Origin: Cornus controversa
Taxonomy: Eukaryota; Streptophyta; Magnoliopsida; Cornales; Cornaceae
Length of the DNA: 64,000 nucleotides
Assembly (NCBI GenBank): GCA_026545225.1
Contig: CM048845.1
Location: forward strand, 87,385,033 to 87,449,032
Direction: 5' to 3'
Made by a program: the position numbers and the translations under genes. The notes under the pieces were generated by a model. That model saw only the letters and a list, made by a program, of their open reading frames with translations, was not told the DNA's origin and did no database searches. Positions 47,440 through 60,510 of the stretch are shown piece by piece (within the stretch, counting starts at the first letter, position 1; each line of letters begins with the position of its first letter).

Positions 47440-48190
47440 CAGAAGAAAGAGAGAGAGATGGATTTTTTTTAGTGCATGGACATTTTACAAAGAATTTCCA
47501 CAGAATTCAGAATTTCTTATTTATTTTTTTTACTGAGTACTAAAAAAGAAAGTATCACCTCACTAACTAGTACAAAGAACACAAGGGAGCAGAAGTTGAA
47601 CATAAAAGCATCATATTGCAGCAAAATATCAATTGGTTATTGAATAATTCCATGCCAAAATTTCTCACATAACATAGCATTTATACATTATAAATAATGG
47701 TCAATGAAATGGGGCAAGTACAACATGCTCTGGAGGTCCAACTCTATTGGCTATTGTTCTACGCTGACCCAGCAGCATAGGTCAAGTACTCTTAAAACTT
47801 CCCTACAACTCCTCCAACCTAAAAGCGGTTTAAATGTTGCAAGTGCGAAGGCAAACCCCTAAAACCTCTCGTCACAATGTCACCAAAAGTGAGCAAATAT
47901 AAAAATCAACCACTTTAGAAATACAATGCAAGTAAATTATACACACTTGCAAAGGAATGCATTCTAAATTCAGGTGGAGGCCAAAAAAAAATTTTCAATC
48001 TCAAAGCTTTAGTAAACAGGAAGTCACCGTACCCTCAACGGCTTAAATGATCTTCCTGGTGTGCTGTGCTTTCATCTCATCTCATCTGGGTATATATTTC
48101 TAAGCCGCAGCATGGTGTTATGATTCTTATCATGCAGACATGGTAAGCCTCTTGCAGATTCGTCATGAAGTGTGCATTTCATCTCTGTAA
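47440..48190 (-). other. 3' flank and probable 3' UTR of NAA15
   Basis: The stop codon of NAA15 is at 48191-48193. This AT-rich stretch downstream of it on the minus strand should hold the 3' UTR. No other gene is seen. Confidence 0.5.
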
Positions 48191-51100
48191 TTAAATGACA
48201 AGGTCCTTAAAGGCCTCTAGTTTTCCATTTGAAGGAATAGATTCAGCAATTTTATCAGAATCTGGATGTTTATGACCACCATTTTCAGGGTTCTTGCGTA
48301 TCTGGTTGTAGGCCGAGTTGGGGATGGCAGAACTGCAGCTGCCTTCAAAGTACGTTGAGAATGGGAAGTACTCAGCACATTGCACTTTCCATCCTATAAT
48401 AAGATAAAATCAGTGTCAGCAATATGCATATACATTTTGATGTTTGCGAATGGTTTTTAGTGTGATACAAACATAAAATTATGTCCCTAATTTATACATT
48501 GGCCATATGCTTTTACCAAGGGGAGTGAAGCGAAAATGCAGCCTAACACACAATAGAAATTCCCTATTTTCTTAATTATCACACCCTTCTTATTTGAACT
48601 ATCAATTCTAACCAAGGAAATACTCAACTGTGAGATTACCAAATATTCGCCAAAAAGGAAGTAGATATTAAACATATTAAACGGTGGCATAAGGCATGTT
48701 GTTGAATGGACGAAAAGCGTTCTGTTATTATGTACATAGAAGCAGAGATGACATTCACTGCTGCACAAGCTATCATGGTAATAGACTGAAGGTTCATTAC
48801 AGAACTTCGGGAGAACCAGTTGGGCTCATGCAAGGGAGAGCAAATATGAAAATTATTAGATAATTAGATGGAAACATATAAATACTATATTAGAGTGCAG
48901 GTCCATCTGGTCTGCAGCAATTGTTAAATACTGTAACCTAAATTTGACAGAAGAACAAAAGTAGCAATAAGTTCATGAGAATTTTGTGTTCACTTAGTTT
49001 TCGGTGAAAACAAATTTCTGTACATGACACAAAGCAACAATAACTAGCATTACTGCTTGCAGACAACATATCTCATTATGCATCACAAAAAGTAAAACCC
49101 AGAATGCATACAAAATGCCACTAGATGCCAATTTCCTTTATATATATATATATACTTTCTTTGTCTTCTATAACAGCAACTTAAAATACCAAGAAACAAG
49201 TACTCTTGTACAAATAGCCGACAATGAAAAAATTAAATGCAGGGCTTACTCAATGCAGCATCGTGGTCATCCAAAACAGTCCTTAGGAGTTTGTGAACTT
49301 GAATACAGTCTTTGAGTTTCCATTCCCTGGCTGGTCCAAGTGCTCCAGTCCTAATTTAGACCAAAAATATAGAGTTTCGATGTTCAGTCCTTGTCTAAGA
49401 AAAGATTAAAAAAAACACCCTCCAATATAGTAAAGGAGAGGTAAGATAAGCTTAATTCAGCAAGAGACATTACGTTGACACCAGGTTGTTGGATGAATCT
49501 GCAATTATTTTTATAGCCTCGGCCTTCTTGCCTGGTTCTAGAACATATAGCATTTCTGCCGCTGCTGCTCTATGCATCAAGGAATCTGTAGACAATGAAA
49601 ACCAACATTTCAATGTTATAAAATGGAGTGCATGTATATGCGCATACAAGTTAGATAAGGTAGATGGTGACCTTTATGTTTCTCAAGGAAAAAGATATTT
49701 GCCTCGATGAGTGATTTTTCACGCAACTGACTACAGAGATAAAAATAAAAATAAAATAGAGGCATTTACTATGCAATAATCAATAGATGAAACGAAAATT
49801 CACGGAAGCCTGGGAAAGTAGACAGGAAATATCCAAGATAACCTGAATGAAGGCCTCTCTGCCTCTAAGACACCCCATATAAGTTTCTCAGTGTCAGTCA
49901 CTGGAGCAGGCATGGAACCCACTTTGTGGAAGAATTTTATCTGAAACAAATAAAGTTTATAATCAGCAAGTGCAGATGGGGAAGCCCTATTCCTTAGGTA
50001 CTGCATGCTTTGGGTACTGGGAAAGGGAAAGGAAAAAGAACCGACACAATGTGTGTTTGCATTTTGTAGAATTGCAAAACAAAATTCTGACATATTTACA
50101 AATGGTCAAGGACATAGAGGACATACCAAGCAGCGGTGAGAATCTGGGTTCTCAGCATCCAACCGTACTAGCTGCTTTATAGCCTACAGTTCAAAGATAA
50201 GAACAGACATCATGTTCATCCACTTCCATAACTAACAGAAGAACATATATATCGTTTAGCCACAAGGAAGGAGCTAAAAGTACTTTATAATGTAATCAAA
50301 CTCATTTATAGTGTTTGACGGAGAGGGAATCTTTCATGATGGAGCTTGCTTCCCTTTAACAGTTTCAAGATGTTAATAGGAACATGTTTTAGTAGGAATG
50401 CAAATTAAATTGACCTCCTTTTATTATAGGCGTTTAACTAAGCTGACTCCTATTAGTTTTAGTTAACATTAGTAAAAAGCCAAAAAACTGATGGATAGTG
50501 AAAAAGGACCAAAAAAAAGAAAAGATATTATGAAGACAAAACTACCTGAAGGGCAAGCAAGATTTTTTGCTTTCTCATATATACTTCAAAAGAAAGCAAG
50601 TGTGTGTCTAGGGAATCAAGTGAGTGCTTTTGAAGCAGCTTCAAGTACTTTGTAGCTTCCAGCAAAGGATCTTCAACCTACATCAGTACACATGCCCAAG
50701 TAATATGTCATTTATCCAAGGAATTTAAGAAAAGAACTATACTAGAAGAGTGACGGGTCCAGAAGCAATCAAAAATCTTGCACTCAAAAGACATGAAACA
50801 AGAAAGATCTCAAAAGATAAAGGGAGAAAAAAAGAACCTGCACCAGCTTCTCCCCATGTGGATCCGGATCTACTGGTTTGACATGTCGCTTTCCAGACTT
50901 AGAGACACCACCAACATTTGATTCCTCATTTTTCACTTCTGCCTCCTAAGAAAACGCAGAAGATTTGAATTTAAAGAATTCAGACAAAAAATAATTTCTC
51001 AGATTTTATAGAAACAAAGGTAAAATACTTTCTTAGCTCGAGCTTCTGCCTTTCTCTGTTTTTGTCTCATTTTCTTTTTTTGAGAAGGAAGCAACCTTGA

Positions 51101-54100
51101 CATTTCATCATCTTCTTCGGAAGCAGACTTTGAAGGAGAATCATACAGCTTCACATAGCATCTGCACCTCAATTCAATTAATCATGAATATGACAAGAAT
51201 CACATTGCAGGTGATAAAAGAACCCAGTAACACTAAGACAGGATGAGAGTTGCACAACAGGTTACTAACGAGTTGAAGGCAACAAATATCTCATTATCAA
51301 TAATCTACAATCACATTACTGATACATATCAAGGCACATTATTGGCAAATAGTTGGAACCAAGCACCTAATTGTTAAATCATCTAGCCTCACGTAAAAAG
51401 AAAAGCTTCACCTGATAGCTCCAGACGCTGCTTTACGGAAATAAGCATGTGCATGCAGCCGATCTTGAAATTTCAGCATGTCCACATAGGCTCGCAAAGT
51501 CATTTTCCTTAAGCAATAAGAATGGAAGTCAAACTGGTCTTCAGTGATGTCTGCATAATGCTTCTCCACAGCTAAGAACTTTTTTAAAGCGCGTCCAAGA
51601 TCGCCCTGGCGGAAGTAACTTTCTCCAGAAGCAAGTTCATACCTTCCAAATAGAGAGAGTTTAGCACATTTAGTAGGTAAGACCAAACCCAAAAATCAAT
51701 ATTAGGCCTTCAAGCAGAGACACACCACATGCACTGCATATCATGAAGGTTATTGTGCTGATCTCCATCTTTAGTGAACAAGACAGCTGTCTTTTCTGCC
51801 AAGGCAACCTTCAAGGGTAAAAATGCTCATATGAAAGCATAATCAATATAGAGGAAAGTTATGCAACAAAAAAACAGCAGATCATGACAAGTACTTGCAA
51901 AAATATCATCTATAACTAATAGAAAATAATAGAAATGCAGATCTGAACCTGATCCGCCTGCAGCATACGTTTCACACAATCACTATTTACATAGCGATCA
52001 GCGAGATCCATACACCTAGCTTCATCTGCCAATGCAGCTGCGGCTGCCGAGTCACCAGCATGCTTCAGTATTCGGCCCTGCAATCAGTAGCAGACGGTGT
52101 TAATATTTGACACCTAAAATAAAACCAATGAATAGAATCAGAACACCTGAACTCTGCAATAAATTTTTTTTTACTGTGTAAATAGGTCCACGTAAATAAA
52201 ATATCATTTTCTCCGTGTAAAGAAGACAGTTGTATAATCGTCCAGGGAAGAGTGAGGTGATTAATTCTTTTTTATGCAATCAAAACTACCATTCGGACAT
52301 TGACTATCTACTAAAATGTTTTACAGTTTATATTTTTCCTACCACAGCATGTCAAGGCATCATGTTAGCAATTATATGTTGTACTTCATGTCACGTCCCC
52401 CCTCAAATTTCAGAATAAATTCCCGATCATTTTTAATTCAAGGCGTAAACTGTAACAAATACCAAATATAGCAAACTAACATTCCACATATGGACTACTA
52501 ATTTAAAATAATTATCCAACCATAAGGAAATATGAAATCTAACACGATATTCAAAACATCGTTTTAATGTAAACAAAAGAGATCATTACAAAATACATTC
52601 TAAATCTTCCCTCATCAAGAGTTCACCGCATAGCTCTCTTGACAAAAGAAATAAAAGCTAAGAGGAACAATGACAATTATTCAAGCTTCAACATTTCCAA
52701 GCAGCTGCAACTGACTCTCCAAATCTGGCTCAAGCACTACCTAAAAGATACTAAGGAGTGAGATCACGGCTCAACAAGTTCATTGCTCAACAAGAGGCAC
52801 TCTTGCCATATTTCACAAAACTGTGCAATAAAAAGTTGCTTGTAGGATTAATATAATAATTAGACATGGATAGACTACTATACTAACATAGTCCAATTCT
52901 CATCCAGGACCGTACAAAACCATCATTATGCTCATGTGGGATTGTACACAACCATCCCAAAAATCTTATAAATAAGACCGTACACAACCATCCTTATGTT
53001 CACATGTGAAAGCGTACCATCCTTATGTTCATGTGTGAAATCGTACGGAAGCATCCCAACATCTTTTTATCAGGACCATACTCAACCATCCCCAATCTCA
53101 CGCGTGGGATATTACACAACCATGACAAAATCTCATATCAGGACTGTACTCAACTGTCCATAAATCTCGTGCGTGGGATCATACGAAACCATCCCAAATC
53201 TCATACTCAAAACCTTTGGATGGAAAGCTAGGACATTTACCACTCAACCAAGTTCCATTTTCTTTCTAATTTACCAAAATTTATTCTTCTCAAATGCTAA
53301 CCATTTCATAAACTAAATTTTTGTTTAATTGATTTATTTCCTATTTACTATAGTTTTAGTCAGTTAATCTAGTCAACTTAGATTATCTAGCAATTTAATT
53401 AACCTTGGTCAACTCTAATCAAATCTGGACAAAGGCAGCATTAATCAAACTGACCCCTTCCAATTAGGTCTTATTGGGTCTCCTTCCTCTTCCACGAATA
53501 TGTGTATTACCATTTCAATCTATCTCCACCGTACATAGGACCAAAATTGCACCAAGAATCATCCATGTATGATATCAATCTTATACATATATATTGTAAA
53601 CAAATCACCTGACCATTATATCAAACTATACACACACACACACACACATATATATTGCATGCCAAGTGAAGACCCGTTACGGATTGTGTCCAACATTAAT
53701 TTAATCTTCATTCTAACACATTTGATCGTGAAGATGGAAGTTACGTTAACTACCCAGACATATTTGATCGTGAGTATTTGGGTTGAGTGGGGAAGGATCA
53801 TGGAGATAGATAAGGGCACTATCTAAAATTTAATTTGAAATTTTTGAAAACATCTTTTATCTTCTCATCTAAACACACGCATGTATATGCATGTGTGTAT
53901 ACATGCATGTATATATTTATATATATATAATGTATTTATAAAAAATGACAGTTATTACACTTCAGTCCTCTGGTCAGGGCATGTCAATCTCACCGTCTCA
54001 AACCCAACCCAGATTTGAAATGTCTTTTTCCCAAACCTGCCCCACCCTGATTACAAATGTTCCATTGCCGTCACAACATGGAATTGGCAGTGGCAGGTTA

Positions 54101-54896
54101 CCCGAAAATCTTAAGTCGATTTCCGATCCATAGGAGTCACTGCTTTCTTGGTAAAATCTATGAACGCCATGGTCTGGCATTGCATATTGGAAGTCGGAGT
54201 GATTTGTTACTGGGAGTCAGTAACAAATTTTCATAATTTGGATTCAGGTGCAAGTGAAATTTGGGGAATTTCCTGTATGGTGCATATGGAACTATCAGAA
54301 TCCATGTGCTCCATGCCTCAGTTCAGACAATGGGTTTGAAAGTAACAAAGATTTATCAGTTCAGATCCAAAATTTAAACCATCGCTAACATCGTAAAGCA
54401 ATGTAAGGACACTCAGTGTTATCAAAGACTCTAGGCGCACTAAGGTCCTTTGGAGCCTAGGCTCAAGGCGAGGCGCAAGCCTGAGTGAAGTGAGGCGCAC
54501 AATTGAAAAGTTAAATTACTATAAAAGAATTCATATCTCATAATCAATATTTTTAAAAATTCATATCAAATATGAAAAAATAAATCCATCAACCATGGCA
54601 TTCAAGAACTATAAAATTAAACAAAGCACAAAAAAAACAGCAGGAAATAGAAGGAAGACAGAGAGAGAGGGACAGCAAAAAGAAAAAGAAAAACTTTTTT
54701 TATATATATAAGAAAAACAGCAGGAAATAATTTAGGACAAGATCCAAAGGAGAAGAAAAACAAAAAAAAAGAGAGAGAGAGAGAGAAGAATACGGCGAGA
54801 GAGAGAGGGACAGCAAAAAAAGAAGAAAGAAAAAGAAAACTGTTAAAGAAAACAGTAGGAAATAATTTAGTACAACAGGATAGCATTCAGAGAAAG

Positions 54897-54932
<36 letters not shown>

Positions 54933-57900
54933 GTAGACGAAGAGAGAGGGAGAAGAAGAGCATGTGTATCTGATTATCTCTGCAGCTCTCTACAACGAAG
55001 GCTATCGGCATCGTGACGTGGGGTTTTGGTGCTGTTCACATCTTGCGATCGTAATGGGCTTCTCTTCTTTTCTTTTGAACAAGACAAAAGCCTCCTTTTG
55101 AATTAGGAAAAAGAAAAAAGGAAATATCAGTCGAGCGTGCCTGACTGACTTGTATAAGGCGCAGCCCAGGCATGCACCTAGTGAACATCGCTGGGTTGAC
55201 AACAGGCCCAATCCTTGTGCCTGTGTGTGCCTGGAGCCTAGGCGGGCCTTTAACAACACGGAGACAGTTAAGACCATCTTCTCATTTAATGTCATATAAA
55301 TTTTTCTCTAAACTTCTGTTTGCCTCAGTTTGTGGTACATATTAAAGGACTTTGAGAAATAAACAAAACTTTTAGGTCGAAATACCCCTGAGAGAGGTTG
55401 ATAAATCATCACCAAATCACTATTCTGGATTACCTTCTATGTTCTACCAAAATCTAATTTAATCTTAGCACAGATTTCCAATTCTATTCAGGCACAACAA
55501 CAACAACTTTGACCTGGGGTGGCAAAATGCATACAAATTGAATCAGAAAGTTTTACACTGTAAGGGCCCATAAGTTTTAATGATATGAGAGAAAAAGAAG
55601 GGAATGATTTGAAAGGAAAACTTATGTTGCATTTGTTTCGAAGGATTTGGAGGGAGGGGCTCATTAACACCTTGCACAATGATTTTCTTATCCTTCCAAA
55701 AATGGACAGAAATGGAGGACAATGATAGGAGGGTTAGTAATTACCTGTTTTGTCATGTTCCTTATAACAAGTGAATTTATTCCGGCTTTACCCTTATCAC
55801 TCACAAAATAAAACATCCTTTCCTTTCTTCTCTCCACTATCTTTTCCTTTCTTTTCCTTCATTAATCAACCAAACACGCTGAGATGCTAACACTATCATT
55901 TCCTTTCTTTCATTTTCACTCGTAACTAATTTTATCCTTCCTTTTCTTTTTCCTCCTATTTATACCAAACAAAGCCCAAGTTAACAGAGTCAACTACAAT
56001 ATTCCATTTGCTGCTAAGGAATTTACACCCTAACAATATTAAGACTTTTAACCAAGACTTGAAGCCCATACCACATTTTATGATTCCAAATGTTAAATTA
56101 AGTCATGCTTCCCAACTTGAGGACCAAGATAGCATGCCAAGGTGCGAGGAAGAGCTGACAAGATATAAACGTATCTTTGACATTATTTGCACAAAGCTTA
56201 GAACCTTGTCTTCTCAGGCAGAGAAGTTTATAGTGTCCCAGAACTTTAACAAGAAAATTCTTCAAAGCTAAAGAATCATGATTTTATACTCTGCCAAATA
56301 CAACTCATCAATTCACTAAGTCACAACCAACCAAAATATGACATTTACACATTCTGCCCTCGCGCAGGCATCCAACAGGTCAGCTCTTGATTCTTAAAAA
56401 GAAACAAACAAATAACTTGACATGATGTTCAAACTAATCAGTACATTTTCAAACAATCCTCTTCAAGTTAATTAGACATGAATAAAATCAAAGAAAAATA
56501 ATGAAGGGTCAAGCAATGAAAATAAAAAATCAATAGATGTATAACAACTGAAATCAAAAATATCACCTACAGGCAGATGAATTAAAACTATCAGTAAATC
56601 GCAGAGAGACAGGATAAACAAACCTTGACCGTGTACAAATCAATCACAGTTGGAGTATGTTCTATAGCCTCATCAATTTTTGCAAGAGCAATAACATATT
56701 GGCCCCGTCTGTCATAATGCTGCATCAAGATTAAACTTCTTTAAGAAAAAGTAATACAAATAAGATTGTAGAGAAAATTATGCCTTCCAAGTGACGACAG
56801 CAAACCTGAGCCAAATAAAACAAAGTCCACATAAGTGTTGAAGGGGGCTCTTTCTCTGCTCTGCATGTGTGAGATGCATACATTAGAGAATAAGAACTTA
56901 AAAGCTTGCTATGTTGTTCGATGCCAAGGCCCCTAAAGTGAGCAGAAGGGATGACTTACAACTGAAAGTAAGTTCTTTGATTTATCGTATGATGTAATGG
57001 AGAGCCTACCGGCAAGAACTGGGCTTGGCTTGGAAAGTTGTGCCCGCCCTTCAGTCTCGCCTGCCGGCCCATGAATTCTTCAGAGTGGGCCGGCAATAAA
57101 GCTTGTATAGAAATATCAAGTGGTCCAATTATAGAAAGTTTGGAGAAATAATCCTAATTATGCTAATCTAGTCCTAGATCTCAGTGGGATACAATGGTTC
57201 TAAGTATTGCATTCTCTTGTACAATTTGTAATTTTATACACATTCAATTAAAACAACTCTTCACATGAAAATCCCTTATATTCTGTATAAAACAACAGCA
57301 TTTATTGAAATTATACATATACTGAAAGAGGAAAATAAAAAAATATGGAAGTCAATTTGTATAAGCTTCTGAGTTTAAAAGAAAAAGGAAAATTCCAGCA
57401 GATCTGCTAAAAAGAAGTGTACTATTGAGAAAACAAACATAGGCCTAGAAGGAATAAATTGTTAAAATGTAAAAGAGTCCTTACCCAGTGTGGTCCCCAT
57501 CAATCAAGGGTACTGGGAGGGGTAGACTGGTTAAAAACCCAACCTTTTGCATTAATATGCACAAAGTGGCTACTATCAGGATTCGAACCCGTGTTCTCAC
57601 GCTCTACAGCCCAAGAATTTTACCAGTGCACCAAGCAATGGCCCCTAACAAATTGTTCAAATGTAATCAACTCAAACCTTCAAATCCTTGAACAAACTTA
57701 AGAATATTAAAATCATGGATATTAAGTTCTTAGTCTCTTAAAGATTAAAAAAGCAGAGATTAGATAACCTCTGCAAGATTTCAAGACGGATTAAATAAAC
57801 TTGCCCAGAAATTTGTAATCTTGATCTTCTCCTTTTAATATACACTATGTGCAACAAAGGGAACCTGCTAACACTCTCTAACATTATCATAAAAGAGTTG

Positions 57901-58302
57901 AGAGAATATAAGGCATATATTACCTTCCAGGATAACCACCAGTTGTCCTAATTGACAGCTCCAACTCAAGAATCAATTTCTCTAGAATGTCAGCCTGTAT
58001 AAAAGGTAAGAGTAGAAACACTAATATTCACTAGTGAAACTTTCTCAGGAATTCATTTGATCACAATGAAGCGCACACTAACCTTGCCAGCTTGATCATA
58101 GAGAGGAGAAAGATCGGAAAACAATGAAGGAACTCCCTACATGCATCATAAAAAGAAGTGTAAGTTCTGCTTCTTAAAACTAGACTAACCAGTCAAAGTG
58201 ACATAAACAAAGAACCATGGGTACCTTTTTTAGAAGAGGCCTGATATAACTGTCAGCTGCTTCTCGAAACTTTTCACCAATAAGAAAATCAAGTGGTATT
58301 CT
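48191..58302 (-). CDS. NAA15: NAA15, auxiliary subunit of N-terminal acetyltransferase A (C-terminal 599 residues)
   Basis: NAA15 is the TPR scaffold that anchors the NatA catalytic subunit NAA10 to the ribosome for co-translational N-acetylation. Seventeen exons join in frame: 58302-58225, 58136-58083, 57994-57924, 56860-56806, 56719-56624, 52077-51949, 51808-51726, 51642-51412, 51161-51029, 50945-50838, 50677-50546, 50183-50127, 49940-49843, 49730-49672, 49585-49474, 49350-49250, 48393-48191. Typical segments are RIPLDFLIGEKFREAADSYI, YELASGESYFRQGDLGRALK, the basic KKKMRQKQRKAEARAKK linker, PVDPDPHGEKL and WKVQCAEYFPFSTYFEGSC at the end. The first ~300 residues are absent: no exon is recognisable from 58303 to 61450, so the next intron exceeds 5.6 kb and holds a hAT transposon. 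A 4.5 kb intron (52078-56623) carries a second hAT copy and a MITE. Arabidopsis orthologue At1g80410 (from memory) is essential. Confidence 0.95.
52890..53230. repeat. Diverged minisatellite in NAA15 intron
   Basis: About six units of 40-60 bp share cgtacacaaccatccc followed by aatctcat-gtgtggga. Units are diverged in length and sequence. Confidence 0.75.
54414..55260 (-). mobile_element. Deletion derivative of the hAT element
   Basis: The left end is CAGTGTTATCAAAGACTC and the right end, reverse complemented, is CGTGTTGTTAAAGGCC. Both match the CAGTGTTGTTAAAGGCGC end of the hAT at 61451. On the minus strand the first 120 bp align with the GGCGC-rich subterminal block at 61451-61600 (many C to T changes), followed by a TTC/CT-rich tract like the hAT intron. 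No transposase sequence remains. Flanks ggacact and agacagt may be a decayed 8 bp duplication. Confidence 0.75.
55628..55982 (-). mobile_element. MITE-like repeat, copy 2, inverted
   Basis: On the minus strand it starts gggctttgtttggtataaat and ends tccttcgaaacaaatgcaac. Its first 200 bp match 44946-45145 including cgtgtttggttgattaatg. It lies in the large NAA15 intron. Confidence 0.65.
57456..57472. repeat. SINE target site duplication, left
   Basis: aaattgttaaaatgtaa, repeated at 57650-57666 as aaattgttcaaatgtaa (one mismatch in 17). Confidence 0.85.
57473..57649 (-). mobile_element. tRNA-derived SINE, 177 bp
   Basis: On the minus strand it begins ttaggggccattgcttggtg, with an A-box-like TTGGTGCACTGGTAA and a canonical B-box GGTTCGAATCC about 50 bp later (57589-57579). 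It ends in a short T-rich tail and has 17 bp target duplications on both sides. This is a well-preserved SINE in a NAA15 intron. The tRNA parent is not identified. Confidence 0.85.
57650..57666. repeat. SINE target site duplication, right
   Basis: Partner of 57456-57472. Confidence 0.85.
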
Positions 58303-59399
58303 CTGACAAGGGAAAAAACCAATGTCAAATAAAAGTCCTGGAAATTCATGATTTAATTTATAGAAACTGGGTAGAAAAAAGAAACAGAATGCAATAGCAT
58401 GTCTGTCCTCCCTCCCCCACAAAAGAACAAGGATAAAAAGAAAAATAGTAATACTGTAATATGACTTATCACCAGCATTAAGTGTTAGCTAAGATTTTCT
58501 TAGATATGCAAACTAAAAATTATAAAGCAGCTAACAAAACACAACAAAAGCATTCACAAAAACAAAATACATAATCCTTAGTCATTGACATTCCATCTTG
58601 TGTCTGCTATAATTAGGCATACTGGTTCATGGGCACCCCAATCTCAGTCTAGTTGAACAATAGCAAAAATGCTTTACTAAATGGAGAAAGAAACATAGGA
58701 GGGAGCTAGCAGTGAAGGGGCTTCAAACACTTGAACACAAACTTTAAGAAAAAATTCAAAGTGAAGATCATGCATGTTTCATTGTGAAAAGCAAACATAA
58801 TTTTCAATCTCCTGCAATAGAAATTATAACACAGATGTGTAAAAGAGAAATAGCCATTGAAATATATCAGCGGTAAAGTTATTGCTAGTATATAACTTTT
58901 AGATTGACTTTCCAGTTCCTCCTATGGGCACAAAGGTTGACGAGACTTCTTCAGGTTACCAATGAGTTAGTGAAATTGTCATTTTTAATCTTTCTTGACA
59001 TGTGTGCTACCTATGCACGACAGTTGAAAAGGTTGAAGGGCATACTTTGTGCTATATAATCTGGGGTATCCTCTTGAAGCCAAAGCCATGATATACAATT
59101 TGCCAATTTAATATCAATTCTGATAGCATACAGCCCTAGAATATGCAAATCTAACTATTAAAGCTTCTGGTTATTTTCAAACCCTCTCAAATACTCATTT
59201 TGGCCTTAGACCAACTGCATGAGGTCGACTACATGAAGCAATACATTGACATTTATTTTCTTGTACACACATGAAACAACTACAAATTTTATTAAATAAG
59301 TAAAATAAATAACAATATTATACAAAGAGAGGAAGAACTAGATGTGCTTGAAGAATTTTTTATTGTTTCCTTAAGAATTCACACTTGAGAGACTCCCTT

Positions 59400-60510
59400 C
59401 AAGTTGGGGTCGTTTTGGCAGGCAATACTAAATCACTACAGGTGGCTCAGCTGAATGTTTTGCTGATAGAAGCTGACAGCATCTCCAAAGGGGCAAAGTG
59501 TGTGTGTGTTTCTTGCCAAGGTAAAATAAGATAGAAGCTGACAGCATCTCCAAAGGGGCAAAGTGTGTGTGTGTTTCTTGCCAAGGTAAAATAAGATAGA
59601 AGCTGACAGCAAACCAAGTGCAAAGACAAGATAATACAAATCTTGGATTCCTTAAAACTTTGGTAGGACAGAATTGCATCAGTAGTAAACCTTGTTTTTT
59701 ATTGGAGTTATGGACCTTTATTTTCAAACATGAGAACTAAAACTTCAATTATACCAAAAAGTCGTCAAACTCACTCCTCTTGTATATACTTAGCTTTGGT
59801 GATTTAGAGGTAGTGCTCAAGTTTCACATTAGTTCATAATCTGTAAGACACAAGTAACCAAGATCCTCACACTCTTATAGGCAAAAAATCAATAGTTATT
59901 TTGTTTGACCCATGTGAAATCACTCACCCGTTTTGGCACACCATACTAAACCACTACAGGTGGCTCGGATGAATGCTTCACTGATAGAAGCTTACAGCGT
60001 CTCCATAGGGGCAAAGTGGGTGTGTGTGTGTTTCTTATAGGGAACAAATCAATAGTTATTTTGTTTCACCCATGTGAAATCACTCACCCGTTTTGGCAGG
60101 CCATACTAAACCACTACAGGTGACTCGGATTAATGCTTCACTGATAGAAGCTAACAGCATCTCCATAGGGGTAAAGTGGGTGTGTGTTTCTTGCCATGGT
60201 AAAAAAAGATAGAAGCTGATAGCAAACCAAGTGCAAAGACAAGATAATACAAATCCTGTATTTCCTTAAAACTTTGGTAGGACAGAATTGCATATGGTTT
60301 CAAACATGAGAACTAAAACTTGAATTATACCAAAAAGTTGTCAAACTCACTCCTCTTGTATATACTTAGCTTTGGTGATTTAGAGGTAGTGCTCAAGTTT
60401 CACGTTAGTTCATAATCCTTAAGACATAGAAGTAACCAAGATCTTCACACTCTTATAGGGAACATATCAATAGTTATTTTGTTTGACCCATGTGAAATCA
60501 CTTAAAAGTT
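59400..60510. repeat. Segmental and nested tandem duplications in the NAA15 5' intron
   Basis: A 65 bp unit (gatagaagctgacagcatct to cttgccaaggtaaaataa) starts at 59465, 59530 and, partially, 59595. A larger block is present twice: 59740-59930 matches 60312-60503 (ttataccaaaaagt-gtcaaactcactc to gacccatgtgaaatcact). A ccgttttggca plus actacaggtggctc segment appears at about 59410, 59930 and 60085. Copies carry GTGTGT runs of different length. Confidence 0.88.

Noticed and set aside
54617-55011. Phe/Leu/Ser-rich ORFs looking like membrane proteins
   Set aside because: They come from the GA/CT-rich tract of the hAT derivative.
57473-57649. A functional tRNA gene, because of GGTTCGAATCC
   Set aside because: The acceptor and anticodon arms do not pair, and the sequence continues for 100 bp to a tail with target duplications, so it is a SINE.
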